Shown here piece by piece: positions 26,339 through 37,141 of a stretch of 39,493 nucleotides of DNA (its first letter is position 1; each line of letters starts with the position of its first letter). The notes under the pieces were generated by a model that ran no database searches, was not told the DNA's origin, and saw only the letters and a program-made list of their open reading frames with translations. Location of the stretch: assembly GCA_002015125.1 (NCBI GenBank), contig MUYB01000055.1:1-39493 (forward strand). Direction: 5' to 3'. This DNA comes from [Haemophilus] felis. Lineage in GTDB: Bacteria; Pseudomonadota; Gammaproteobacteria; Enterobacterales; Pasteurellaceae. The position numbers and the translations under genes are program-made.

Positions 26339-27241
26339 ATGAAACAACATAAAATTGACCTCTCATCCCATTCGCCTTATTTATCAGGGCATATTGAAAC
26401 CAAAGAATTTCGTACGGGATTATCCATTAAATACGAAGATATTCAGGTGAACAAACCAGCACATAAAGTATCCGTTGGACTGTTCCAACCAAACTTACGC
26501 CTAGTTATCACCCTCAAAGGCATTTCGGATATTCATTTTGAAAACGGGCATTTTCACCAAGACGCCAGCGCACAGCCGAAAATGGCATTTTTAGCTATTA
26601 ACAAACAAGAAAAAGGCTGGAAACATTTTGCCAGCCAAAAAACACAAGAAGAATTAGTGGTATTCATCAGCGCAGATTGGCTGAAAGACAGCATTTTTTC
26701 CGAAAGCAAAGATTTTGCGCTGATCACCACACTTCACCAGCAACATTTAGCCAGCCAACCCTTATTAGCGACCTCTCGTGTGCTCAATTTAGTCAACGAC
26801 CTCAAACAACTGGATATGGACAACAGCCTTCATTTGCTGCAGGCAGAAAGCACGCTACTCGCCTTGCTTTCAGAAGCCTTCAAGCAAGTGGTTGTGGGAC
26901 ATAGTCAACACAACGCAGATCATATTCAATGCTTCAAAAATCGCCTTGACCAAGGGGAATTCGACAACAGCTCTCTGAGTGAAATGGCGAAATCCTGCCA
27001 CACCAACGTCACCAGCTTACAACGCCAATTCCAAGCCCTCTACCACATCAGCATCGGAGCTTATTTACGCCAGAAAAAATTAGAACGTGGTTACGACGCC
27101 TTGTTGCAAGGCTGCTCCGTCACTAGCGCCGCAGAAATCGCAGGCTATACCAACCCCGACAACTTCAGCGCCGCCTTCCGCCGCCAATTCTCGATTTCAC
27201 CTCGCCAGTTGAAGCAAGAACGCAGCAAATTGATCTCTTAG
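26339..27241 (+). CDS. AraC-family transcriptional regulator
   Basis: A 300-residue regulator. The C-terminal third (about 200-297) is the AraC/XylS DNA-binding domain: the first helix-turn-helix around SLSEMAKSCHTNVTSLQRQFQALY, the second ending SAAEIAGYTNPDNFSAAFRRQFSISPRQLKQ, with the usual FxxxFRRxFxxSPxxL pattern intact. The N-terminal part is a variable sensing domain like those of PchR/YbtA-type siderophore regulators. It is divergent from the ruined siderophore locus, so it probably once activated it in response to the ferric siderophore. The frame looks intact. Whether it still controls anything is unknown. Confidence 0.88.
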   Translation: MKQHKIDLSSHSPYLSGHIETKEFRTGLSIKYEDIQVNKPAHKVSVGLFQPNLRLVITLKGISDIHFENGHFHQDASAQPKMAFLAINKQEKGWKHFASQKTQEELVVFISADWLKDSIFSESKDFALITTLHQQHLASQPLLATSRVLNLVNDLKQLDMDNSLHLLQAESTLLALLSEAFKQVVVGHSQHNADHIQCFKNRLDQGEFDNSSLSEMAKSCHTNVTSLQRQFQALYHISIGAYLRQKKLERGYDALLQGCSVTSAAEIAGYTNPDNFSAAFRRQFSISPRQLKQERSKLIS

Positions 27242-27324
27242 ATAGGGTGATACGTTAAGCTAAAAATATGGTTTGGAATAAGAAAAATTGTTATTGTAAA
27301 AAATCTGATTTCTCACAGACAAAA

Positions 27325-27356
27325 AAACCGCCTTTTTTCAAAGTGCGGTCTTTATT
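27325..27356. terminator. Terminator between the AraC gene and pntB, containing an uptake sequence
   Basis: An inverted repeat AAACCGC ... GTGCGGT with A/T-rich flanks can end convergent transcripts from both sides. The right arm is a perfect AAGTGCGGT uptake sequence (27341-27349) and the left arm an imperfect partner. Uptake sequences in terminator stems are common in Haemophilus. Confidence 0.65.
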
Positions 27357-27373
27357 TCTATTTTTTTGAAGTA

Positions 27374-28804
27374 TTACAGCGCTTTCAAAATATCATCCAC
27401 ACGTTCTTTGGCGTCACCAAATAACATTTGGGTGTTTTCTTTGAAGAACAATGGGTTTTGTACGCCCGCGTAACCTACCGCCATTGAGCGTTTGAACACG
27501 ACAACGTTTACTGCTTTCCATACTTCAAGCACTGGCATACCTGCGATCGGGCTGTTTGGATCGTCCATTGCCGCTGGGTTGACGGTATCGTTCGCACCGA
27601 TAACCAACACAACATCGGTATCTGGGAAATCTTCGTTGATTTCGTCCATTTCAAGCACCACATCGTAAGGCACTTTAGCTTCCGCCAACAACACGTTCAT
27701 ATGACCTGGTAAACGACCTGCTACAGGGTGAATACCGAAACGCACGTTCACGCCACGCTCACGCAATTTTTGTGTAATTTCCGCCACTGGATATTGTGCT
27801 TGAGCCACTGCCATTCCGTATCCTGGGGTGATGATCACAGAGCTGGCATTTTTGAGCATTTCTGCTACTTCTTCGGCGGTGGTTTCACGGTGTTCGCCTT
27901 GTTCTTCATCGCTTGACACTTGAACATCGTTACCAAAGCCACCTGCGATTACGCTAATAAATGAGCGGTTCATCGCTTTACACATAATGTAAGAAAGGAT
28001 TGCACCTGAAGAACCTACTAATGCACCTGTTACGATTAACAAGTCGTTGCTTAGCATAAAGCCTGCTGCTGCCGCTGCCCAACCTGAATAAGAGTTCAGC
28101 ATTGACACCACCACGGGCATATCCGCACCGCCGATTGATGCCACCAAATGCCAACCAAAGGCTAAAGCAATAGCTGTCATTAATAACACAGGGAAAATAT
28201 TATCTGGGTTATGTAAAAATGAAATCATTAAAAGTGCTGAAACTACTAGAGCAGCTAAATTTAATTTATGACGATGAGGCAATGTTAAAGCTTTGGAATT
28301 GATGATTCCACGCAATTTACCAAAGGCCACTACGGAGCCAGTGAATGTAACAGCACCGATGAAAATACCTAGGAAAACTTCCACATTATGGATATTAGCT
28401 AGCACTTGCTGTTCTGCTAAAAATGCGGCTTGCTCAGCTTCAGTAATTAAATGCGCAGGCATAGTTGGTAAATCATGTAATCCATAACTATTAAATCCAA
28501 CTAATACCGCCGCTAAACCAACAAAGCTATGCAAGATCGCCACCAATTCTGGCATTTCCGTCATTTCGACTTTTAAAGCGCGTCTCACACCAATCACCGC
28601 ACCAATTGCCATGGCAAGTAAAATCCAAATGGTACCTTGAGATTCTGGTCCAAAAATAGTTGCCACCAAAGCAATTGTCATACCGACGATACCGTACCAA
28701 CAACCTGCTTTTGCTGTTTCATGTTTAGATAGACCAGCTAAGCTCATAATGAAAAGTAACGCCGCGACAATATAAGCGGCTTGAACTAAACCTTCTGACA
28801 TCAT
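27374..28804 (-). CDS. pntB: NAD(P) transhydrogenase subunit beta
   Basis: A membrane subunit of the proton-translocating transhydrogenase that makes NADPH from NADH. It has 476 residues. About nine transmembrane helices occupy residues 1-285, then the NADP-binding domain III with [15 protein letters not shown] and, further on, [15 protein letters not shown]. The C-terminal segment ([16 protein letters not shown]) is also typical. It follows pntA by 7 bp, so the pair is an operon. Confidence 0.98.
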   Translation of the reverse strand: MMSEGLVQAAYIVAALLFIMSLAGLSKHETAKAGCWYGIVGMTIALVATIFGPESQGTIWILLAMAIGAVIGVRRALKVEMTEMPELVAILHSFVGLAAVLVGFNSYGLHDLPTMPAHLITEAEQAAFLAEQQVLANIHNVEVFLGIFIGAVTFTGSVVAFGKLRGIINSKALTLPHRHKLNLAALVVSALLMISFLHNPDNIFPVLLMTAIALAFGWHLVASIGGADMPVVVSMLNSYSGWAAAAAGFMLSNDLLIVTGALVGSSGAILSYIMCKAMNRSFISVIAGGFGNDVQVSSDEEQGEHRETTAEEVAEMLKNASSVIITPGYGMAVAQAQYPVAEITQKLRERGVNVRFGIHPVAGRLPGHMNVLLAEAKVPYDVVLEMDEINEDFPDTDVVLVIGANDTVNPAAMDDPNSPIAGMPVLEVWKAVNVVVFKRSMAVGYAGVQNPLFFKENTQMLFGDAKERVDDILKAL

Positions 28805-28811
28805 TTACTCC

Positions 28812-30341
28812 TTAACCTTTTCTAAACATGGCAAGCATACGTTGAGTAACTTTAAAGCCACCAAAAATATTAATACTTGCAACTAAAATTGCTACAAACG
28901 CCAATAGGCTAATAAACAAATTGCCTTTAGCGATTTGCAATAATGCTCCCACAATAATAATTCCCGAAATCGCATTGGTTACCGCCATTAATGGAGTATG
29001 TAGCGCATGGCTCACATTCCAAACAACATAATAGCCTACAACACAAGCCAAAACGAACACGGTAAAGTGAGATAAGAAAGCAGAAGGCGCTACCGCCGCT
29101 AAGGCCATAAAGAGCACTGCCGCAATTGCCATTGCACCATATTTTTTACGAGGATCCGCAGGCTTCACTTCTTTTTTCTCAACAGGTGCTTTTTGTTGTT
29201 TTTGTGATTGAGCAGAGACTTGAATTGGCGGTGCAGGCCATGTGATTTCACCGTTACGAACCACGGTCACACCACGCAAGACCACATCTTCAAAGTCGAT
29301 ATTGATGTTGCCGTCTTTCTCTTTGCAGAGCAATTTAAGCAAGTTCACCAAGTTGGTGCCGTAAAGTTGAGAAGATTGCGTTGGCAAACGGCTTGGTAAA
29401 TCCGTGTAACCAATAATTTTCACTTGGTTTTCCGTTACTACCACTTCGCCTGCTTTGGTTAATTCGCAGTTACCGCCAGTGGCTGCTGCTAAATCCACAA
29501 TCACCGAACCTGGTTTCATTGATTCCACCATTTCTTTGGTAATCAAACGTGGTGCAGGCTTACCTGGGATTAGCGCCGTTGTGATGATGATATCCACTTC
29601 TTTCGCTTGTTCAGCGTAAAGGGCAAGGGCACGACGGTTAAATTCTTCTGACATCACTTTTGCATAGCCATCGCCGCTACCGCCTTCCTCTTGAAAATCA
29701 ATTTCAAGGAAACTTGCGCCCATACTTTCTACTTGTTCTTTTACTTCAGGACGAGAGTCAAAAGCTCGCACAATCGCGCCTAAGCTATTTGCAGCACCAA
29801 TTGCCGCAAGCCCTGCAACGCCTGCACCGATAACCAACACTTTCGCAGGCGGTACTTTACCTGCGGCGGTAATTTGCCCGGTGAAGAAACTACCAAATTC
29901 GTGAGCCGCTTCTACCACTGCACGGTAACCTGCGATATTTGCCATTGAACTTAAGGCATCAAGAGATTGCGCGCGGGAAATACGCGGCACAGCATCCATC
30001 GCAAGTACATTAATATTCTTCGCAGAAAGTTTCTCCATTAAATCTGGATTTTGCGCTGGCCAGATAAAACTCACCAAAGTTGCGCCTTCTTGCATTAAAG
30101 CAATTTCTTCATCCGTTGGCGCATTGACTTTAAAAATGATCTCCGACTGCCATACTTCTTGCGCTGAACCAATTTTTGCGCCTGCGACTGCAAATGCTTG
30201 ATCTTCAAAACTCGCGTTAAAACCTGCATTACTTTCAACAATGACTTCAAAGCCAAGCTTCAAAATTTGTTGTACAGTTTTTGGCGTTGCCGCCACACGA
30301 CTTTCATTTTCAAGCAATTCTCTAGGTACACCAATTAACAT
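28812..30341 (-). CDS. pntA: NAD(P) transhydrogenase subunit alpha
   Basis: The NAD-binding subunit. It has 509 residues from the ATG at 30341 (MLIGVPREL), which aligns with other PntA starts; a start 15 bp upstream would add MEGNI, which is not typical. Domain I has [20 protein letters not shown] (about 123-142) and the nucleotide fold loop [11 protein letters not shown] (about 172-182). A Lys/Pro-rich linker leads to four C-terminal transmembrane helices. A single polypeptide combines domain I and these helices, as in E. coli. Confidence 0.97.
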   Translation of the reverse strand: MLIGVPRELLENESRVAATPKTVQQILKLGFEVIVESNAGFNASFEDQAFAVAGAKIGSAQEVWQSEIIFKVNAPTDEEIALMQEGATLVSFIWPAQNPDLMEKLSAKNINVLAMDAVPRISRAQSLDALSSMANIAGYRAVVEAAHEFGSFFTGQITAAGKVPPAKVLVIGAGVAGLAAIGAANSLGAIVRAFDSRPEVKEQVESMGASFLEIDFQEEGGSGDGYAKVMSEEFNRRALALYAEQAKEVDIIITTALIPGKPAPRLITKEMVESMKPGSVIVDLAAATGGNCELTKAGEVVVTENQVKIIGYTDLPSRLPTQSSQLYGTNLVNLLKLLCKEKDGNINIDFEDVVLRGVTVVRNGEITWPAPPIQVSAQSQKQQKAPVEKKEVKPADPRKKYGAMAIAAVLFMALAAVAPSAFLSHFTVFVLACVVGYYVVWNVSHALHTPLMAVTNAISGIIIVGALLQIAKGNLFISLLAFVAILVASINIFGGFKVTQRMLAMFRKG

Positions 30342-30566
30342 AATGTTTCCTTCCACTTGATTAATGATAAATAATAAATGAGTAACAAATTACTCGCCTA
30401 AAATGACAAAAGTCAAACTGGAGCAATTTACCACTTATTCTAGCTACTGAGAAATGTTTTATTTGTTCTTCTTGAATATGTGATTTACGTATTCAACTTT
30501 TCACTTGCGATATCATTCAAGATTGTTCAAGATAGCGCCCTCTTTACGCTCCAATAAGGAAAAATT

Positions 30567-31283
30567 ATGCAATTACCTGAACTACAATCGGCGATTTTAC
30601 TCAAACGTTATAAGCGCTTTATGGCAGACGTTAAACTAGAGAATAACCATATTCTAACGATTCATTGTGCAAATACAGGAGCAATGACTGGTTGTGGTGA
30701 AGCTGGCGATATTGTTTGGTATTCAGACTCAAAAAGTGAAACAAGAAAATACCCTCATTCTTGGGAACTCACGCAATTAAAAAATGGGCAAATGGTATGC
30801 ATTAACACACATCGTTCAAATCAATTAACATTAGAAGCGCTACAAAATAAGCAAATCAAAGAATTAGCAATGTACGATGAAATTTTACCTGAAGTGAAAT
30901 ATGGTGAGGAAAACAGCCGAATTGATTTTCTCTTAAAAGGAGAAGGCTTACCTGATTGCTATGTAGAAGTAAAATCCGTTACCTTGGTGAAGCACAATAT
31001 TGGTATGTTTCCTGATGCGGTTACCACAAGAGGTCAAAAACATTTGCGCGAATTAATGGCAATGAAAAAATTAGGTCATCGGGCGGTAGTATTTTTTGCG
31101 GGCTTACATAATGGTTTTGATTGCTTTAAAGTAGCTGAATATATCGATCCCGAATACGATAAATTACTGAAAGAAGCCATAGAACAAGGCGTTGAAGTAT
31201 ATGCTTACGCAGGTGAATTTAGCTTTGAGAATCAAATTCCTAAAGCATTGCGTTTGACTCAACGAGTTCCCTACATAGGTTAA
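30567..31283 (+). CDS. sfsA: Sugar fermentation stimulation protein SfsA
   Basis: A 238-residue protein of the SfsA family. In E. coli its overproduction affects maltose gene expression and it binds DNA; the fold resembles restriction-type nucleases. Seen here are the N-terminal [25 protein letters not shown], the nuclease-like SRIDFLL and [10 protein letters not shown] motifs, and the [11 protein letters not shown] helix. A good ribosome site (AAGGA) precedes the ATG. It is monocistronic by position. Confidence 0.95.
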   Translation: MQLPELQSAILLKRYKRFMADVKLENNHILTIHCANTGAMTGCGEAGDIVWYSDSKSETRKYPHSWELTQLKNGQMVCINTHRSNQLTLEALQNKQIKELAMYDEILPEVKYGEENSRIDFLLKGEGLPDCYVEVKSVTLVKHNIGMFPDAVTTRGQKHLRELMAMKKLGHRAVVFFAGLHNGFDCFKVAEYIDPEYDKLLKEAIEQGVEVYAYAGEFSFENQIPKALRLTQRVPYIG

Positions 31284-31350
31284 TAACAACTTGATTTTGA
31301 ATGGTAATACCAATCAAATAAATAGCTTGAAAAAAATCTTAAAATAATCG

Positions 31351-31379
31351 TTGACAATGATTTTGATAATAATTATCAT
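31351..31379 (+). promoter_or_regulatory. Strong promoter with embedded Fur palindrome
   Basis: -35 TTGACA (31351-31356, perfect) and -10 TATCAT (31374-31379) with a 17-bp spacer. The spacer and -10 contain TGATAATAATTATCA (31364-31378), a perfect 7-1-7 Fur inverted repeat. Fur-Fe bound here would block the polymerase directly. No coding region follows; a terminator comes about 70 bp later, so the promoter should drive a small RNA. Confidence 0.88.
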
Positions 31380-31385
31380 TTAAAT

Positions 31386-31455
31386 ATTCGAACAATAATA
31401 GATAATCACTCCAACATTTCAACGCCTCCTCCCCCACATAGAGGCGTTTTTTTTA
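31386..31455 (+). ncRNA. Predicted Fur-repressed small RNA
   Basis: The transcript is expected to start near 31386 (7 bp after the -10) and end in the T-run after the hairpin at 31421-31448, about 68-70 nt. The first 35 nt are A/U-rich and unstructured, suitable for Hfq. The terminator stem is a perfect 8 bp (AACGCCTC / GAGGCGTT). Its 12-nt loop, CTCCCCCACATA, with the adjoining CCTC is complementary to purine-rich Shine-Dalgarno sequences. Functionally this resembles RyhB-like iron-sparing RNAs. In Pasteurellaceae, HrrF of H. influenzae and Fur-regulated RNAs of Aggregatibacter have been described; I cannot tell from memory whether this is the same RNA. Confidence 0.72.
31421..31455 (+). terminator. 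Small-RNA terminator
   Basis: A perfect 8-bp GC-rich stem with a 12-nt C-rich loop, followed by TTTTTTTTAT. A strong intrinsic terminator between sfsA and tyrS. It is 138 bp past sfsA and close behind the Fur promoter, so it fits the small RNA better than sfsA. Confidence 0.9.
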
Positions 31456-31489
31456 TGCTTTTTTTATGCAAACCTCCATGCAATTTTTT

Positions 31490-31527
31490 TTGACGATATT
31501 GTCAAAACCATATAGTTAAAATATAGA
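31490..31527 (+). promoter_or_regulatory. Promoter with operator-like palindrome before tyrS
   Basis: -35 TTGTCA (31499-31504) and -10 TATAGA (31522-31527) with a 17-bp spacer. A near-palindrome TTGACGATATTGTCAA (31490-31505) overlaps the -35, a place where a repressor would act. A second possible -10 (TATAAT, near 31630) is closer to tyrS. The leader to tyrS would be about 135 nt. Confidence 0.5.
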
Positions 31528-31670
31528 GAAAACAACTCACTTCCTATGTAGCCCTCACAAGAGAAAATCCCCTTAGAAAGAGAATGATTCGAAAGCCAAG
31601 TCTAGTCTTTTAATTTAAAGAATAATCACTATAATGTAGCGCTTTAGTCCAAATAAAATAGGAAATTAGA

Positions 31671-32858
31671 ATGACGGATATAAATACAATTCTCGCAGAG
31701 CTTAAACGTGGTGTAGATGAAATTCTTTCAGAAGCAGATCTTATTGAAAAACTTAAGGAAAATCGCCCTTTACGCGTGAAGCTTGGAGCAGATCCTACAG
31801 CGCCAGATATCCATTTAGGTCATACCGTTGTATTAAACAAATTACGTCAATTCCAACAATTTGGACACGAAGTTATTTTCTTAATCGGTGATTTTACAGG
31901 TATGGTCGGCGATCCTTCTGGTAAAAATGCCACTCGACCGCCACTAAGCCGTGAAGATGTATTGCGTAATGCAGAAACCTATAAACAACAAATTTACAAA
32001 ATCTTAGATCCACAAAAAACTCGTATTGAATTTAACTCAAGCTGGTTAGGCGAATTAGGCACAGAAGGGATGATTCGCCTTACATCAAATTATACCGTCG
32101 CTCGTATGTTGGAACGTGATGACTTTAAGAAACGTTTTTCAAATAATCAGCCTATCGCAATTCATGAATTTATTTATCCTTTATTGCAGGGCTATGACTC
32201 TGTTGCTTTAGAAGCTGACATTGAGTTAGGGGGAACAGACCAAAAATTCAACTTATTGGTCGGCCGTGAATTACAAAAATCCTCAGGTCAAAAACCTCAA
32301 GTTGCCATTACCTTACCGCTACTAGTGGGTTTAGATGGTGAGAAAAAAATGTCTAAATCTCTAGGTAACTATATCGGCGTTACTGAAGCACCAACAGAAA
32401 TGTTCGGAAAAATTATGTCTATTTCTGATGAGCTAATGTGGGATTGGTATGATTTACTTTCTTTCCGCCCATTAACTGAAATTGCACAATTAAAACAAGA
32501 AGTTAACAATGGTAGAAACCCAAGAGATATTAAAATCTTGTTAGCCAAAGAAATTATTGCTCGCTTCCATACAGAATCTGATGCTAACGCCGCTGAACAA
32601 GAATTTATTAATCGCTTCCAAAAAGGTGCGATCCCTGATGAAATGCCTGAATTTACCTTTGAAGGTGAAATCCCTTTAGCTAATTTATTAAAAGAAGCTG
32701 GACTTGTTAGTTCTACATCAGATGCCAATCGTATGGTGCAACAAGGTGGCGTAAAAATTGATGGCGAAAAAGTTGAAGATGCTAAACAAGTGATTAGCGC
32801 CGGTAGCGCTGTATATCAAGTAGGTAAACGCAAATTTGCTAGAGTTACAGTTAAATAA
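31671..32858 (+). CDS. tyrS: Tyrosyl-tRNA synthetase
   Basis: A class I aminoacyl-tRNA synthetase charging tRNA-Tyr. It has 395 residues, the shorter type also found in H. influenzae (E. coli TyrS has 424). The HIGH-type motif is HLGH (48-51), the KMSKS loop is at 226-230 (KKMSKSLGN), and an S4 RNA-binding domain covers about 335-395 ([21 protein letters not shown]). It is followed by a strong terminator shared with convergent efp. Confidence 0.97.
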   Translation: MTDINTILAELKRGVDEILSEADLIEKLKENRPLRVKLGADPTAPDIHLGHTVVLNKLRQFQQFGHEVIFLIGDFTGMVGDPSGKNATRPPLSREDVLRNAETYKQQIYKILDPQKTRIEFNSSWLGELGTEGMIRLTSNYTVARMLERDDFKKRFSNNQPIAIHEFIYPLLQGYDSVALEADIELGGTDQKFNLLVGRELQKSSGQKPQVAITLPLLVGLDGEKKMSKSLGNYIGVTEAPTEMFGKIMSISDELMWDWYDLLSFRPLTEIAQLKQEVNNGRNPRDIKILLAKEIIARFHTESDANAAEQEFINRFQKGAIPDEMPEFTFEGEIPLANLLKEAGLVSSTSDANRMVQQGGVKIDGEKVEDAKQVISAGSAVYQVGKRKFARVTVK

Positions 32859-32876
32859 CTCATTGTGTAAAGAAAG

Positions 32877-32903
32877 AAAGGCTAGCCAAATGGCTAGCCT
32901 TTT
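32877..32903. terminator. Terminator between convergent tyrS and efp
   Basis: A stem AAGGCTAGCC / GGCTAGCCTT with a 4-nt loop, T-run on the plus side (TTTT) and a T/C-rich tract on the minus side. It can serve both tyrS and efp. Confidence 0.88.
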
Positions 32904-32924
32904 AACTATGAAGAAATCAATTGA

Positions 32925-33491
32925 TTATTTTACGCGTGAAACATATTCGCCAGAACGAGTATCCACTTTAATCACTTCACCGATTTGAACGAAAAGTGGT
33001 ACTTTGACTACCGCACCAGTGCTTAATGTTGCTGGCTTACCACCAGTTCCCGCTGTATCGCCTTTTAATCCAGGGTCAGTATCTACAATTTCTAATTCAA
33101 CAAAATTTGGTGGTGTTACAGTGATTGGAGCACCATTCCATAAAGTAACGATACAATCAGCTTGATCTAACAACCATTTTTCTGCATCACCAACAGCTTT
33201 AGCATCTGCAGAATATTGTTCGAAAGTTTCTGGGTGCATAAAATACCAGAATGCATCATCTTTGTAAGAATAAGTTAAGTTTAAGTCCATTACATCTGCA
33301 GCTTCAACAGATGTACCAGATTTAAAGTTAACATCTAACACTTTGCCAGAAATTAATTTACGAATACGAGTACGAGTAAACGCCTGACCTTTACCAGGTT
33401 TCACAAATTCATTTTCAACGATAACGCAAGGTTCGCCGTCTTGCATAAATTTTAGACCTGGTTTGAAATCACTGGTAGTATATGTAGCCAT
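32925..33491 (-). CDS. efp: Elongation factor P
   Basis: Relieves ribosome stalling at polyproline stretches by binding near the E site. It has 188 residues with three beta-barrel domains. The modified residue Lys34 is in the KPGKGQAF loop, as in E. coli. A GAGGA ribosome site precedes the ATG. It is divergent from epmB, whose product makes the beta-lysine used to modify Lys34; only 24 bp lie between the two starts. Confidence 0.98.
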   Translation of the reverse strand: MATYTTSDFKPGLKFMQDGEPCVIVENEFVKPGKGQAFTRTRIRKLISGKVLDVNFKSGTSVEAADVMDLNLTYSYKDDAFWYFMHPETFEQYSADAKAVGDAEKWLLDQADCIVTLWNGAPITVTPPNFVELEIVDTDPGLKGDTAGTGGKPATLSTGAVVKVPLFVQIGEVIKVDTRSGEYVSRVK

Positions 33492-33515
33492 ATTATCCTC
33501 AAGTTTATAAATAGA

Positions 33516-34541
33516 TTGTTTTCAAAAGTGCGCATTTTAACTCAAAACACACAAATTAGAGAAGAACAAAATTGGACCGATTTATTAGCAAGCGCTATTT
33601 CAGATCCAAAAAAATTGCTACACATACTCCATTTACCTGAAGAATCTTTTGCTCAAGCTATGGAAGCTCGCCGTTTATTTCCTTTACGCGTACCGCTTCC
33701 GTTTATTCAAAAAATGGAGAAAGGTAATCCACAAGATCCGTTATTTTTACAAGTAATGTCCGCTGCTGAAGAATTTATTCAAGTGGAGGGTTTCGTTAAA
33801 GATCCTCTTGAAGAACAGAAATCTGTGGTTCCTAGCTTATTACATAAATACAAGAATCGACTGCTATTAATGGTGAAAGGTGGCTGTGCCGTTAATTGTC
33901 GTTATTGTTTTCGTCGTCATTTCCCCTACGCAGAGAACAAAGGTAATAAAGAAAATTGGCAAAAAGCTATTGATTACATTGCAAATCATTCTGAAATTGA
34001 AGAAGTGATTTTTTCAGGGGGCGACCCTTTAATGGCTAAAGATCACGAGTTAACGTGGCTCATATCTCGTTTAGAAGGAATTCCACATTTACACAGACTG
34101 CGTATTCATACTCGCCTACCTGTTGTGATCCCACAACGCATTACGGAAGAATTTTGTCAGTTATTACAAAACTGCCGTTTGCAAAGCATATTGGTAACTC
34201 ACATTAATCATCCCAATGAAATTGATAATGAATTAGCTAAAGCGATGCTGGCGCTAAAAAAAGTTGGCGTCCTGTTATTAAACCAGTCCGTGCTACTAAA
34301 AAATATTAATGACAACGCCGAAACACTAAAACAGTTAGGCGATAAATTATTCAAAATTCATATTTTGCCTTACTATTTACATTTATTAGATAAAGTAGAA
34401 GGGGCAAGCCATTTTTATATTCCAGATGAAGAAGCTGCGAAAATCTATAAAAAATTGCAAAGCATTACCTCAGGTTATTTAGTTCCTAAACTTGCTCGAG
34501 AAATTTCTAAAGAACCGAATAAAACCCTTTATACAGCATAG
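33516..34541 (+). CDS. epmB: EF-P lysine 2,3-aminomutase EpmB
   Basis: A radical SAM enzyme that turns L-lysine into (R)-beta-lysine for EF-P modification. It has 341 residues from the TTG start. The iron-sulfur motif is C124-x3-C128-x2-C131 in [15 protein letters not shown], followed by [13 protein letters not shown] and the PLP Lys region near the end ([12 protein letters not shown]). The start is uncertain: TTG at 33516 or GTG at 33528; neither has a strong ribosome site. Its place beside efp supports the EF-P role over catabolic lysine aminomutase. Confidence 0.95.
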   Translation: MFSKVRILTQNTQIREEQNWTDLLASAISDPKKLLHILHLPEESFAQAMEARRLFPLRVPLPFIQKMEKGNPQDPLFLQVMSAAEEFIQVEGFVKDPLEEQKSVVPSLLHKYKNRLLLMVKGGCAVNCRYCFRRHFPYAENKGNKENWQKAIDYIANHSEIEEVIFSGGDPLMAKDHELTWLISRLEGIPHLHRLRIHTRLPVVIPQRITEEFCQLLQNCRLQSILVTHINHPNEIDNELAKAMLALKKVGVLLLNQSVLLKNINDNAETLKQLGDKLFKIHILPYYLHLLDKVEGASHFYIPDEEAAKIYKKLQSITSGYLVPKLAREISKEPNKTLYTA

Positions 34542-34657
34542 GAAAATAAGGCAATATATTTTAAAATAAGCAGCAGTTTTACAAAACCAAATTTGGTTAA
34601 GAGAAAAACATTGCATCAATGCTAAATGAACTCGCTAATATTAATTGAGGAACTATT

Positions 34658-35710
34658 GTGGATTTAGAAAAAGCGACTGGTGAACAAACAGAGCCAACAC
34701 AGAGTGAATTAGAGCTTGACTTTAATGCGACAGAACCTGTTACCCCCAAAAAACCAGTTACTAGAAATACTTCTTTTTTGGATAAATTAAAGCAATATTT
34801 TAAACGCAGTCCGAATGTACAACAGGAAAAAGCGCCAAAAAATGCTATTCCTGAAAAGGAAAATCAAGCTCTTGAGGAAACCGCTGAAGATAAAATAATC
34901 CCAACAAAAACAAATGATTGGAAAAAACCCGAAACTTGGGCAGTTTTAAGTATTCTACCGCAGCGCCACCGTCGCTTATTTGTCGTTTTATTCGCTTTCG
35001 TTTTATTGCTTGTGATCTATTTTTTATTAAAACCAAGTAGCACAACTGTAACGTCCCTGGAACAACGAGATGATAATGCTATCCCGATTCAATTCCAGCC
35101 AATTGATAAAAACCAAGAAGTACAGAATACAAATGAAGCCGCAGGATTGGATCAACTGGTTAATCAGTTGCAATCACAAGATAACAATACGACTGTATCA
35201 ATAAATGCAGAGTCAATCATAAAGGAACAGCCTGTATCTTCGCCTGCGCCATCTGCACAATCAGAACAAGTTGCTCCAACCTTAATACCAGCTGTTGCAA
35301 CCACACAACCAGAGGAAAAACAAGCAGAGATAAAACAGCAGGTTATTACTCCAAGTGTTGTTAAAGCTGAAAAAAAACCTGTTGTAAATAAAGCCAGCAC
35401 AGAAAAGCAAAATGCTAAAACTGAGGCTAAGAAAGCCGAACAGAAAAATGAAAAAGGGACAAAAACTAAAGTGTTGACTATCCCGCAAGGCGTGAGTTTG
35501 ATGCAAGTTTTCCGAAATCAAAATTTGAATATTGCCGAAGTCAATGCAATGACTAAAGCAAAAGGTGCAAATAAAGCGTTAAGCAATTTCAAAGCAGGCG
35601 ATAAAGTGAAAGTTTCACTGAATAATAAAGGAAATGTAGTGGAATTACAGTTACAGAACGGCGGTAAATTTATTCGTCAACAAGATGGCAGCTATATTTA
35701 TAAAAAATAG
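34658..35710 (+). CDS. oapA: Opacity-associated protein OapA
   Basis: A 350-residue protein starting at GTG (with GAGG upstream). An acidic cytoplasmic N-terminus, one transmembrane segment (about 107-124), a long low-complexity Gln/Lys/Glu/Pro region, then the OapA/LysM-like domain (about 268-350: VLTIPQGVSLMQVFRNQNLN, FKAGDKVKVS). In H. influenzae OapA influences colony opacity and nasopharyngeal colonisation. The LysM-like fold suggests peptidoglycan contact. It follows epmB by 116 bp, the order I recall from H. influenzae, but oapB, expected next, is not here. Confidence 0.93.
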   Translation: MDLEKATGEQTEPTQSELELDFNATEPVTPKKPVTRNTSFLDKLKQYFKRSPNVQQEKAPKNAIPEKENQALEETAEDKIIPTKTNDWKKPETWAVLSILPQRHRRLFVVLFAFVLLLVIYFLLKPSSTTVTSLEQRDDNAIPIQFQPIDKNQEVQNTNEAAGLDQLVNQLQSQDNNTTVSINAESIIKEQPVSSPAPSAQSEQVAPTLIPAVATTQPEEKQAEIKQQVITPSVVKAEKKPVVNKASTEKQNAKTEAKKAEQKNEKGTKTKVLTIPQGVSLMQVFRNQNLNIAEVNAMTKAKGANKALSNFKAGDKVKVSLNNKGNVVELQLQNGGKFIRQQDGSYIYKK

Positions 35711-35771
35711 TTTTTAATGCAAATCTATATAAAACAAGCTGAATAATTTTAGTTTTATTGGGCTTTTTATG

Positions 35772-36940
<1,169 letters not shown>

Positions 36941-36961
36941 TTAAACCTGATTACAGACATA

Positions 36962-36990
36962 AAAACCGCTCCACTGGAGCGGTTTTCTTT
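36962..36990 (+). terminator. gapA terminator
   Basis: A 10-bp stem AAAACCGCTC / GAGCGGTTTT with a 5-nt loop followed by CTTTT, 22 bp after the gapA stop. Confidence 0.92.
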
Positions 36991-37141
36991 TGCCTTAATT
37001 ATCGCCCTTAACAAACAGATGTTCGCTGATAGTTTTTATAAATAAGATTTTAACTCAAAGGAATTTTTTGCTAGCTTTTTGACAATTAGTCCTCTATATT
37101 AGCGCACAACTGTACGCTCAACTTTTAGAAAACTTTTAATT

